This document shows positions 7,101-13,151 of a stretch of 13,491 nt of DNA, one piece after another. The notes under the pieces are model-generated. The model did not search any database, was not told the origin of the DNA, and saw only the letters and a list, made by a program, of their open reading frames with translations. Position 1 is the first letter of the stretch; each line of letters opens with the position of its first letter. The position numbers and the translations under genes are program-made. Origin of the DNA: Clostridiales bacterium UBA4717 (GTDB lineage: Bacteria > Bacillota > Clostridia > Oscillospirales > CAG-272); NCBI GenBank assembly GCA_002404395.1, contig DHJP01000198.1:1-13491 (forward strand), written 5' to 3'.

Positions 7101-10100
7101 TAAAATCAGTTCACCCGAATAATTGCCCGACTCATCAGGCGAACCCGCTATCGTAACATCGGCGATCTCAAGCTCAAGCCGATTATTCAACTCATATCCG
7201 CGCCAGCTTGCAAGCGCTCTTGCGAGATAGATCTGATCTGCAGGTCCTACAGCACCGTCGCAGTCAATATCGGCGGCAGCCGCATTGGGCAGGCTTTCAT
7301 AGCCCCTGAAGCCTGCAACATGGCGCATTAAAAAGAGATTGTCCGCCGTGCTCACCGTACCGTCGCCGTCAACATCTCCGAGGTTTACCGAGAAGTCGGC
7401 GTCATATACGTTAAAACTATAGCTTCCCGAAGCAAGCTCGTAGTATTTTCTTCCGTTTTCATACCCGATGTACGTAACGCCGTCCGCATCGTTTGCAAAT
7501 GACGTACCCTCTTTGACGATGGCATCGCCGCTGCAGGGAAGCGACAGGGTCGCTGAAGTGTTGGCGGGAACGGTGCACGAGTAGCGATATCCGTTTCCGA
7601 CATATTCCATAGCGGAACAGATCTTGCCCGATTCGGACGCATATGCTCCTTTTGCGTATGTCAGCGTACCTCCGAGATTCGGATTAAGCTCAAAATGACG
7701 GTAGCCCGCGTTTTCATCCTTGTAGCCGTTTGTAATTCCGAGCACGTCAGAGTAGAGCCATGCCCCCGGAGCGCCGAGCACATAGTGATTGTGCGAGCCG
7801 CCTCCGTTTCCGTAGGTCTCCCAAGTCGTTGTTGCACCCATGGTGACGCTCGCGAGAAGCGACGGATGCTTTGTCTGCTCAAATACTTTAAATGCAGTGT
7901 CGAGCTGATTTGTCTTTGCTAATGCCTGATAGAAGAAGTTCATACCGATGAAGCCGACGGTCTGAATGTCGCCGAGCTCGTGTATGCGTTCGGCAAGCTT
8001 TATGCCGGCAGTTGTCAGCTCGTCTTCATTATAAAGGTCAAACATTATGCCGGTCACATATGAGGTCTCGGATTCGGAGATCGGTTCGATCGTGATCCCT
8101 CCGAACGCGTCGCGTTTGAGGTAATTTTCGCGCCATACCTTTTTGAAGCTTTCGTAAAGCGACTTGTAGTAGGCGCTGTCATCTTCATGTCCGAGCAGTT
8201 TTGCTATATGCGAGAGCACGTTGCAGCTGTATGCGGTGAACGACGTGCCGATCTCGTCATATTTGACTTCGCGGTATTCAAAATTCTGTTCGTTATATCC
8301 CTTTTCGTAGTATTTGCAAAACTCGGAGTTGCCGTTGAACCATGCCAGATGATCGGCATAGCTTGTGTTGATCCTAATGCCGGTCTCCTTATCGACGCAG
8401 TAGTTTTCCACGTAGGAGATCCATTTTTTCATCGCCTCGTAGTTTTCTTCAAGCGCCGAAAGATCTCCGTATTGGTAATACATTTCCCATGGGATCAGTA
8501 TGACTGCGTCCGACCAGCCGGCAGGCGCCTTTCCGCCCACGCCCGTGGTCCCGCTGCCGCCGACAATCTCGGGTATCGCGCCTTCTGCTCCCTGATTCAT
8601 ACGGATCATTTCCTGAAAGTTGCGGTACGCATTATATACGTTTGCGTTGTATGATGCGGCGTGTGCGAATATCTGTGCGTCACCTGCCCACGAGTTCTTT
8701 TCACGCGTCGGACAGTCGGTAAGTGTGGACAGAAAATTTCCTCTGAGCGACCATTTTACGTTTTCCGCATAGCGGTTGAGCAATGAGTTTGAGGATTCAA
8801 AGTAAGAGTCATATTCAAGATCATTTGTCAGGACCAGACAGTCTATATCGTTGAAATCAAGCTGATGATCAAGTCCGCTTATCTGAAAAAGCTGATATCC
8901 GTGAAGCGCGAACGAAAATTCGACCGTTTCGCCCTCGGGATCTCCGCGGAAAATGTAGCGGTCGGTGCCGGTGTGGTTCAGGTATGCGCCGATCTCTATT
9001 TCGCCGTCGCCGTCATGTTCACTGTAATCTATAGTGATCTCGGTGCCGGCGTCGGCTGTTGCGGTAAGCCTGAGTGTGCCGGCAATGTTCTGCTCAATAT
9101 AGTATATGTACTTTTTGTCGCCGACTTTTTTTGCTTTGACAGGGTGAAAAATTTCGGTGTTTCTCACGGGTTGCATCTGCTCGGCGATAATGTTTGAGGT
9201 GATAAGCCCACCGTCATATGCAAAGGTGTCCGTAGCTTTGACCGGTTTAAAATCGCCTTTTTTCGTATCATATCCGTTTTCGGCAAAACCGTCGAGTCTT
9301 TTTCTGCCGTCGATCGTTTCACCGTCGTAGTATCTGTTGTGAGTTACCGATCCGTTCTTTGAAGAGTACCATGAGCCGTCGGTGTCTATCGTCTGTTCAC
9401 TGCCGTCCTTGTATGTTACAATAAGTTTCGCTTTAAGTCCGGTGCGCTTGGAATATGTGCCTCCGGGCATACCTCCGTAATACCAACCGTGTCCGAGGCG
9501 GCAGGCTACGGTGTTGTTTCCGTCGAGCAGTTTGTCTGTCACATCGTAGGTCTGATAATACAGTATTTTTGAGTAAACCGACTTTCCGGGTGCCATATAA
9601 TCGCTGCCCGCGCGGCTTCCGTTGAGCAGCATTTCATGAGAACCTGCGGAGGTGGCGTAGAGCCTTGCATGATCGACCTCCGAGCGCGGTTTGGCGAGCG
9701 TGAATTCGCGCCTGAAATAGGTAGCGGCGAGATCTTCTTCCCCGGTGTCGTGCGTTATCCATTTGTTTGATGCGCCGAAGCCGTCCATAAGCCCGGTCTC
9801 AAAAAAATAAACGTCGGAAAGCGGCGACGCGTCCCCGTTTTGGTCATACAATTTCAGGCTGAAATAGTAGCGCGTCCGTGCTTCAAGCGGCTTTGCCGTA
9901 TGCGTTGCGGACTCGCCGTATCTGAGATGCATGGAATCGGACATCACTTTTCCCGTGTACCATACGTCGTAATCGCCGCTTGCCGCCTTTGAATAAGTGC
10001 TTGCGACTCCGAACTCGTATGCGCTCTGGAAATCGCCGCGTGATGTTGAGCTTTCGGTCCATGAAAACTCCGGCGTCGTCATATCGATCCCTAGCACATT

Positions 10101-10256
10101 TTCACGTCTGTCAACGAGAATACGTTCAACTTTCAAATCCGAGCCCCCTCCTTTTGGGATATCAGAGTCAGCAATTACCGTCAGGTGAGAAGAAGTAAAC
10201 ACCGTCACTGCGGAAATGATCACACACATGACTTTTTTTATCATCTGCTTTTTCAA
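4158..10256 (-). CDS. Secreted GH78-type alpha-L-rhamnosidase with central dockerin and three cohesin-like/beta-module repeats
   Basis: This 2032-residue exported protein probably cleaves terminal alpha-L-rhamnose. A signal peptide covers about 1-29 (Lys-rich start, hydrophobic core, likely cut after VIA). An Ig-like domain lies at about 41-155, a rhamnosidase N-type beta domain at about 185-340, a further beta domain at about 355-475, the (alpha/alpha)6 catalytic barrel at about 480-845 and a C-terminal beta domain to about 945. In DCPTREKNSWAGD the acidic residues D514, E519 and D526 keep the spacing of the GH78 active site; E519 is the probable general acid. E813 in TTTWET is the probable general base, with H824 in the SHNHY motif. 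A dockerin (about 958-1022) and three long repeat units (1027-2032) follow. There is no sortase signal or SLH domain. The start is TTG, supported by GGGGG 6 bases upstream; an ATG at codon 5 would sit 18 bases from it. Rhamnose specificity is inferred from family membership. Confidence 0.92.
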   Translation of the reverse strand: MKKQMIKKVMCVIISAVTVFTSSHLTVIADSDIPKGGGSDLKVERILVDRRENVLGIDMTTPEFSWTESSTSRGDFQSAYEFGVASTYSKAASGDYDVWYTGKVMSDSMHLRYGESATHTAKPLEARTRYYFSLKLYDQNGDASPLSDVYFFETGLMDGFGASNKWITHDTGEEDLAATYFRREFTLAKPRSEVDHARLYATSAGSHEMLLNGSRAGSDYMAPGKSVYSKILYYQTYDVTDKLLDGNNTVACRLGHGWYYGGMPGGTYSKRTGLKAKLIVTYKDGSEQTIDTDGSWYSSKNGSVTHNRYYDGETIDGRKRLDGFAENGYDTKKGDFKPVKATDTFAYDGGLITSNIIAEQMQPVRNTEIFHPVKAKKVGDKKYIYYIEQNIAGTLRLTATADAGTEITIDYSEHDGDGEIEIGAYLNHTGTDRYIFRGDPEGETVEFSFALHGYQLFQISGLDHQLDFNDIDCLVLTNDLEYDSYFESSNSLLNRYAENVKWSLRGNFLSTLTDCPTREKNSWAGDAQIFAHAASYNANVYNAYRNFQEMIRMNQGAEGAIPEIVGGSGTTGVGGKAPAGWSDAVILIPWEMYYQYGDLSALEENYEAMKKWISYVENYCVDKETGIRINTSYADHLAWFNGNSEFCKYYEKGYNEQNFEYREVKYDEIGTSFTAYSCNVLSHIAKLLGHEDDSAYYKSLYESFKKVWRENYLKRDAFGGITIEPISESETSYVTGIMFDLYNEDELTTAGIKLAERIHELGDIQTVGFIGMNFFYQALAKTNQLDTAFKVFEQTKHPSLLASVTMGATTTWETYGNGGGSHNHYVLGAPGAWLYSDVLGITNGYKDENAGYRHFELNPNLGGTLTYAKGAYASESGKICSAMEYVGNGYRYSCTVPANTSATLSLPCSGDAIVKEGTSFANDADGVTYIGYENGRKYYELASGSYSFNVYDADFSVNLGDVDGDGTVSTADNLFLMRHVAGFRGYESLPNAAAADIDCDGAVGPADQIYLARALASWRGYELNNRLELEIADVTIAGSPDESGNYSGELILALRKNPGIAKLEFTLELPEGIVSENCVGGDIFDDTANLSSCKNTASPRICFDSDQNTSAVGTLLSLKLKVPAYIASDGVVSASSIKAATAAGAKVIAKSNNGKIICGFDSPDAFLEASKLSSNADKRYFTSEMKRDNNFPYLRFAVSKDVASSDNVRIDMRFDADAFPSDFSAKNSRYLKLGYRSNIKNADSSFKFDILSPTGARLWGANCKLSEVAYDSDWHDMIIDLSALKLYGGDGSYSSDFDAVEWSDEWYKAFFEANLDGRLTGLVLRPYNSYNVTLFEGEYFDLSYAAFFSDRAAAEDFVYSPIETTDKIKITVADISAGYTIADAENGYYDAALPITLSGNAELGAIDLKIKVSDGIETVGHSNGDIFPSRCGVSTEYSPSDYEINYKANSYDRVNADGCLAVAALHIPETLPSGRYSAEIEIVSAYDREGKALMLDTENARAALTLTSHAPAAVFDADNITGRVRSELEVKRVPSGKNPSYLRYFPSGTGVAGDGTRAIAEFDQTRFRTDFSAVQSRFIKLCFRSNITASKQLGVDVHTGSARLWGEHTMFAGMKYDGNWQSIIFDLKAMKLSAGEGTYITDGISAAEGSDEWYDEFYEKNLSSTLAGLTLKPYGYGGATLGADDYFDIMYVGFFNSLEDAEAYEYVYEFDPTVEFEVQNTEAGITVSPAADGYYSARIPINLTRNPGTAKLTAAVTADAEVEIVGIDNGELFDHSEFSSALSLGRADISINASANCAETGILAYINVRLPESAANGRYGVSLEVTSVADILGDTLAPKVANGYIKLITPKPDAFFTSKSLTNGVSGVYAFKASDEHVRFSVTKNGSSNDSTRATVKFDESVFPEGFTLIESKYMKICYRSNIKGAAKTEINVFPEERGRLWGVGTIKDMTYNEEWQTVIYDLESAGFNGGEGYYLADGTDGKGFYELNFNGVMSQLLFRPHTPVGSDMSVGDYFDVKYIAFFTSEASAIAY
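4161..7178 (-). repeat. Three tandem two-module repeats at the rhamnosidase C-terminus
   Basis: About 1000 residues consist of three diverged units of roughly 320-345 residues (nucleotides about 6171-7178, 5124-6161 and 4161-5120). Module A (residues about 1027-1157, 1368-1506, 1713-1848) resembles a cohesin fold, with the pattern NPG.AKL, then NGD/ELF, then G.L...LPE...GRY...V. Module B (about 1160-1362, 1508-1711, 1850-2032) has conserved segments: PDAFF near the start, S(R/K)(Y/F)(L/M/I)K(L/I)CYRSNI, ARLWG, W(H/Q)..I.DL, GG/GEG.Y, and a closing YFD(L/I/V).Y.AFF....A. Module B looks like a jelly-roll carbohydrate-binding type, but I do not recognise a named family. Copies are similar at protein level only, so the duplication is old. 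Confidence 0.75.
7191..7385 (-). other. Type I dockerin module inside the rhamnosidase (residues about 958-1022)
   Basis: Two EF-hand-like calcium loops keep the Asp pattern at positions 1, 3, 5 and 12: D961/D963/D965/D972 in DVDGDGTVSTAD, and D996/D998/D1000/D1007 in DIDCDGAVGPAD. Each is followed by a helix. The usual recognition positions 10-11 read TA in the first copy and PA in the second, so partner choice may differ from classical cellulosomes. Dockerins normally bind cohesins. Its central rather than terminal position, directly before cohesin-like modules of the same chain, is unusual. Confidence 0.88.
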
Positions 10257-10268
10257 AATGATCCCCCT

Positions 10269-10379
10269 GCCGCCGTAGGCGGCTCAAAAAAACGAACGTG
10301 AATTTCCGCGGCGCGTCCGGCGCGGAAATTCTGACGTGAAATCTGAATTTTTATGAGACGGAGATTGAATTTTCACGCT
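10269..10379 (-). promoter_or_regulatory. Structured 5' leader of the rhamnosidase gene (shared leader element, copy 2)
   Basis: In gene sense it reads AGCGTGAAA (10379-10371), TTTCACG (10341-10335), then an 11-bp stem of GAATTTCCGCG (10331-10321) with CGCGGAAATTC (10310-10300) around a 10-base loop. ACGT on both sides can extend the stem across a 2-base bulge. TCG and seven Ts (10292-10286) follow, giving an intrinsic-terminator shape inside the leader. Two bases later a perfect 6-bp hairpin, GCCGCC (10283-10278) with GGCGGC (10274-10269) and loop TAC, abuts the GGGGG ribosome site (10267-10263). CGTGAA near the 5' end can pair with either TTCACG copy, and pairing with the second would open the terminator stem. 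It is colinear with the leader at 3143-3232. Confidence 0.55.
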
Positions 10380-10389
10380 GCGTTCTCCA

Positions 10390-10402
10390 TTTATCGGATA
10401 AA
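10390..10402. promoter_or_regulatory. Palindromic site near the rhamnosidase transcription start
   Basis: TTTATC-G-GATAAA is a perfect 6-1-6 inverted repeat about 10-22 bases downstream of the predicted minus-strand start. Its core TATCCGATAA (minus strand, 10391-10400) recurs on the plus strand at 10499-10508. It is a candidate operator; binding is not shown. Confidence 0.35.
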
Positions 10403-10418
10403 TAACGATCATAACTAA

Positions 10419-10447
10419 ATTTAACCATAAATTTTAAATAAATTCAA
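10419..10447 (-). promoter_or_regulatory. Predicted promoter of the rhamnosidase gene
   Basis: On the minus strand TTGAAT (10447-10442) is followed by 17 bases and TTAAAT (10424-10419), preceded by TGG, an extended -10. Each hexamer matches consensus at four of six positions. The start near 10412 would give a leader of about 155 bases that contains the whole structured element. Confidence 0.5.
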
Positions 10448-10467
10448 TGACTTATTATGCTAATACA

Positions 10468-10496
10468 TTGATTTTTTCGGTCAATTGTGATAGAAT
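10468..10496 (+). promoter_or_regulatory. Predicted promoter of the cupin-type AraC gene
   Basis: TTGATT (10468-10473), 17 bases, then TAGAAT (10491-10496) with TGA in front, an extended -10. The start near 10503 leaves a leader of about 30 bases. It is back to back with the rhamnosidase promoter in an A+T-rich stretch. Confidence 0.65.
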
Positions 10497-10498
10497 GA

Positions 10499-10508
10499 TA
10501 TCCGATAA
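10499..10508 (+). promoter_or_regulatory. Repeat of the TATCCGATAA motif at the AraC transcription start
   Basis: TATCCGATAA lies over the predicted transcription start of the gene at 10532 and repeats, in inverted orientation, the core of the palindrome at 10390-10402. A nine-base version, TATCGGATA, lies at 11531-11539 directly after the same gene's stop codon. It may be an autoregulatory operator; this is inference from placement. Confidence 0.3.
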
Positions 10509-10531
10509 TGCTAACAGGAGCCTGAAAAGAT

Positions 10532-11530
10532 ATGGAAAAAGCAGTGCTTGATGCCGAATTGTTCGAATACCGAGCGCACGAACTTGAGTCGCGCGAGGCG
10601 TATGAGCGGGTGTACCCGGACTACGTTGCCGCCAAATATACCGAGAATTCTCCGATGGTGAAGTACCCACTGTATCTCGGGCAATCTATCGGGATCGGAT
10701 TTCATAACCGTTTTTCAATGCCCGATTACCATACGCATGATTATGTTGAAGTAATGTATGTGTATTCGGGTACTTTCAGTAATATAATTGAAGGAAAGCC
10801 GCTTGTGATGAATACGGGCGATATCTGCGTCATGCCGCCGTTTGTATACCATGCCGTAGACGTAATTGCCGAACCCGATAAACGGCATGACACGGCGCTC
10901 ATAAATATTTTTGTTAAAGCGGACAAGTTTCGGAAAATGCTTGAACCTTTGCGCCAGAACGCGGATCCGCTTTACGAATTTGCCTCAAAGCTCGGCTCCT
11001 CGGCTTCGTATCCGAAATACTGCGTATTTTACTCGCAGGGAGCAAGCGGTATTAACGACAGCGAAAAAATAATGTCAATGATCATTGAGAGTCATTTTAA
11101 GTACGAAAACGGATTCCAACTTAAAAAGCTTTCATTGCTGCAGGCACTGATTGCCCACGCAATAGAATCCGACGGCTATAAGACCGAAATTGCTTCCGAA
11201 CTTGTCAAGGAGTCTACCGATATAAACGGAATACTTGAGTATATCGTCAAAAATTTCAGAACCGTTTCACCCGAAAGTCTTGCCGCCGGATTCGGTTATT
11301 CTCCAAATTATATTTCCAAACTTATAAAACGACGCACGGGTGTGAAATTTTGCGACCTTGTGATCGACCTCAAATTTGACAATGCCCTGAAGCTTTTATG
11401 CGAAAGTGAAATGAGTATCTCGTCGGTCGCATTTGACAGCGGGTTTGAGTGTATAGAGCATTTTCACCGCTCGTTCAAGCGGCGTTACGGTATGACACCG
11501 GGCGAATATCGCAATTGCAATAAAATATAA
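10532..11530 (+). CDS. AraC-family transcriptional regulator with N-terminal cupin domain
   Basis: This is a 332-residue cytoplasmic regulator of the sugar-responsive AraC type. Residues about 45-145 form the cupin sensor: HTHDYVEVMYVYSG (67-80) carries H67, H69 and E73, and FVYH (104-107) the second-motif His. Residues about 232-328 form the DNA-binding double helix-turn-helix, with SLAAGFGYSPNYISKLIKRR as the first recognition unit and SISSVAFDSGFECIEHFHRSFKRRYGMTPGEYR as the second. AGGAG lies 11 bases before the ATG, slightly long. The gene is divergent from the rhamnosidase across a 275-base region with back-to-back promoters, and it precedes the sugar ABC transporter genes, so both are plausible targets. 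The ligand cannot be read from the sequence. Confidence 0.93.
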   Translation: MEKAVLDAELFEYRAHELESREAYERVYPDYVAAKYTENSPMVKYPLYLGQSIGIGFHNRFSMPDYHTHDYVEVMYVYSGTFSNIIEGKPLVMNTGDICVMPPFVYHAVDVIAEPDKRHDTALINIFVKADKFRKMLEPLRQNADPLYEFASKLGSSASYPKYCVFYSQGASGINDSEKIMSMIIESHFKYENGFQLKKLSLLQALIAHAIESDGYKTEIASELVKESTDINGILEYIVKNFRTVSPESLAAGFGYSPNYISKLIKRRTGVKFCDLVIDLKFDNALKLLCESEMSISSVAFDSGFECIEHFHRSFKRRYGMTPGEYRNCNKI

Positions 11531-11560
11531 TATCGGATACATTTGAATTTTTATCTGACT

Positions 11561-11595
11561 GCGTCGCTGTAAAAAGACGCTGTTTTTTAACAGCG
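11561..11595 (+). terminator. Hairpin terminator after the cupin-type AraC gene
   Basis: GCGTC (11561-11565) pairs with GACGC (11576-11580), followed by TGTTTTTT. An alternative overlapping 7-bp hairpin, CGCTGTT with AACAGCG (11578-11595) and a TTTT loop, uses the same bases, so the two folds compete. It begins about 30 bases after the stop codon. The stem is short, so strength is uncertain. Confidence 0.5.
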
Positions 11596-11650
11596 CTTCT
11601 GACCGTTCAAGCGGCAGAACGGCGGCGTTTCACCGTCAGGGCTAATGTCG

Positions 11651-11697
11651 AAGGGATGTTAAAGAACTCAAGGCGAGTTTTTTAACATCCCTTTTTT
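11651..11697 (+). terminator. Strong intrinsic terminator upstream of the ABC transporter genes
   Basis: AAGGGATGTTAAA (11651-11663) pairs with TTTAACATCCCTT (11681-11693), and AACTC (11665-11669) with GAGTT (11675-11679), joined by a G-U pair: a nearly continuous 19-bp stem with a 5-base loop, then TTTT. It isolates the transporter genes from the regulator gene, so they need their own promoter at 11698-11773. The only candidate I see there is weak (TTGCAT, 18 bases, TAAACT, ending at 11739). Confidence 0.88.
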
Positions 11698-11773
11698 ATA
11701 TTTCCGCTTTTGCATAAAAGCCCGAAAAGACGGTAAACTAAATACAGATTTTTCTGAAAGGATGATAAGAAAA

Positions 11774-13135
11774 GTGAAAAGCTTGTTAAAATTCAAAATG
11801 AGTAAAACGGTAGCGGCGGTCTGCGCGCTTGTCTTGCTTACGGGCGCACTTGGGGCAATGCTTGTCTCCTGCGGTGAAAAGACCGCAGAGAAAAGTGTGT
11901 ACTTTCTGAACTTCAAGCCCGAGGTCGCAGAGGTCTACAATGAGATCGCCAAAGAATATCAGGCTGAGACCGGCGTTAAGCTGAATGTTGTGACTGCGGC
12001 GTCAAACACCTATGAACAGACTCTCAAATCCGAGATCGCTAAAGCCGACGCGCCGGCGATCTTCCAGATCAACGGACCGAAAGGATATGCGTCATGGAAG
12101 GACTACTGCGCCGACCTGAAGGATTCAAAGCTTTACGGTCTTTTGTCCGAAAAGAGCATGGCTATAACTTCGGGAGACGGCGTTTACGGGATCCCATACG
12201 TGGTAGAGGGTTACGGTATTATTTATAATGACCGTATCATGCAGGCGTATTTTACAAGTGAAAACAAGAGCGTCGATATCTCAAGCGTTGAGGAGATCAA
12301 CTCGTTTGAAGTGCTCTCAAGCGTGGTCGCCGATATGACCAAGCTTAAGGACGAGCTCGGGATCGAGGGCGTGTTTGCTTCGACTTCGCTCAAACCCGGC
12401 GAGGATTGGAGATGGACGACTCACCTTGCAAATATTCCGATCTACTATGAGTTCAAAAACAACAATATCGACCTTTCGAGCGACAAGACCCGTGAGATAA
12501 GCTTCACCTATGCAAACGAATATCAGAATATCTTTGACCTTTATATCCACAACTCGCTTACCGATCCGAAACTGCTCGGAAGCCGCCAGGTCGCCGATTC
12601 GATGGCTGAATTTGCCCTCGGAAGATGCGCAATGGTGCAGAACGGCAATTGGGCATGGAGTCAGATCTCGGGCGTCAGCGGAAATACCGTAGACGAAAAC
12701 GATATAAAATTCATGCCTATCTATACCGGGATCGAGGGAGAAGAAGCGCAGGGGCTTTGCATCGGAACCGAAAATTATCTTGCGATCAACAAGACCCTCA
12801 GTGAAGAAAAAAGGACTCTCGCGGAAGATTTTCTGTATTGGCTGTTTACCAGCGATACCGGTAAGCGTTATGTGACCGATAAGCTTAACTTCATCACACC
12901 GTTTTCTTCGTTTGACGAAAACGAAGTGCCGGACGATCCGCTCGCACGCGAGGTTTCGCGTTGGCTGAAGATGGATGATAAGACAAGCGTCGATTGGAAC
13001 TTTACCATTTTCCCGAGTCAGACCTTCAAGGATAATTTCGGCTCGGCGTTGCTGTCGTATGCACAGGGCAATCTGTCATGGAATGAGGTCAGGGACCGCG
13101 TAATCTCAGATTGGAAAACCGAAAGCAACGCTTAA
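11774..13135 (+). CDS. Sugar ABC transporter substrate-binding lipoprotein (family 1, CUT1 type)
   Basis: This lipid-anchored protein captures a sugar or oligosaccharide outside the membrane and hands it to the permease. A lipoprotein signal ends in the lipobox LVSC, with the modified Cys at residue 33 counted from the GTG start. The mature part follows the family 1 binding-protein pattern: EVYNEIAKEYQAETGVKLNVV near the start, IFQINGPKGYASW, YGIPYVVEGYGIIYND (hinge region), an MVQNGNWAW segment and a C-terminal AEDFLYWLFTS. I chose GTG 11774 because AAAGGATGA (11757-11765) gives a ribosome site upstream of it, whereas the in-frame ATG at 11762 lies inside that same site; the difference is four residues. 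The full length (453 or 457) is normal. The permease gene follows 16 bases later. The ligand is probably a rhamnose-containing or other glycan product, judged only from the neighbourhood. Confidence 0.93.
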   Translation: MKSLLKFKMSKTVAAVCALVLLTGALGAMLVSCGEKTAEKSVYFLNFKPEVAEVYNEIAKEYQAETGVKLNVVTAASNTYEQTLKSEIAKADAPAIFQINGPKGYASWKDYCADLKDSKLYGLLSEKSMAITSGDGVYGIPYVVEGYGIIYNDRIMQAYFTSENKSVDISSVEEINSFEVLSSVVADMTKLKDELGIEGVFASTSLKPGEDWRWTTHLANIPIYYEFKNNNIDLSSDKTREISFTYANEYQNIFDLYIHNSLTDPKLLGSRQVADSMAEFALGRCAMVQNGNWAWSQISGVSGNTVDENDIKFMPIYTGIEGEEAQGLCIGTENYLAINKTLSEEKRTLAEDFLYWLFTSDTGKRYVTDKLNFITPFSSFDENEVPDDPLAREVSRWLKMDDKTSVDWNFTIFPSQTFKDNFGSALLSYAQGNLSWNEVRDRVISDWKTESNA

Positions 13136-13151
13136 CGGGCGGTGAAGCTTC

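Noticed and set aside
8187..8654. A 155-codon open frame on the plus strand inside the rhamnosidase gene.
   Set aside because: It is antisense to the conserved catalytic domain, has no ribosome site, and its residues show no recognisable family; it is a by-product of codon use on the coding strand. The same holds for the 159-codon frame antisense to clpX at 1046-1525.
9696..9710. Another CGTGAA hexamer, resembling the leader elements.
   Set aside because: It lies inside the rhamnosidase coding sequence without the flanking 19-mer or T-run. A hexamer is expected several times by chance; the same applies to TTCACG at 13371-13376 in the permease gene.
10269..10380. A T-box or other classic riboswitch in the rhamnosidase leader.
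   Set aside because: No T-box consensus (AGGGUGG...CCGCG) or other riboswitch core that I know is present, and the downstream genes are not amino-acid related.
11698..11773. A promoter for the binding-protein gene (TTGCAT, 18 bases, TAAACT).
   Set aside because: Both boxes match consensus poorly, so I did not list it as a feature although a promoter is expected here because of the strong terminator just upstream.
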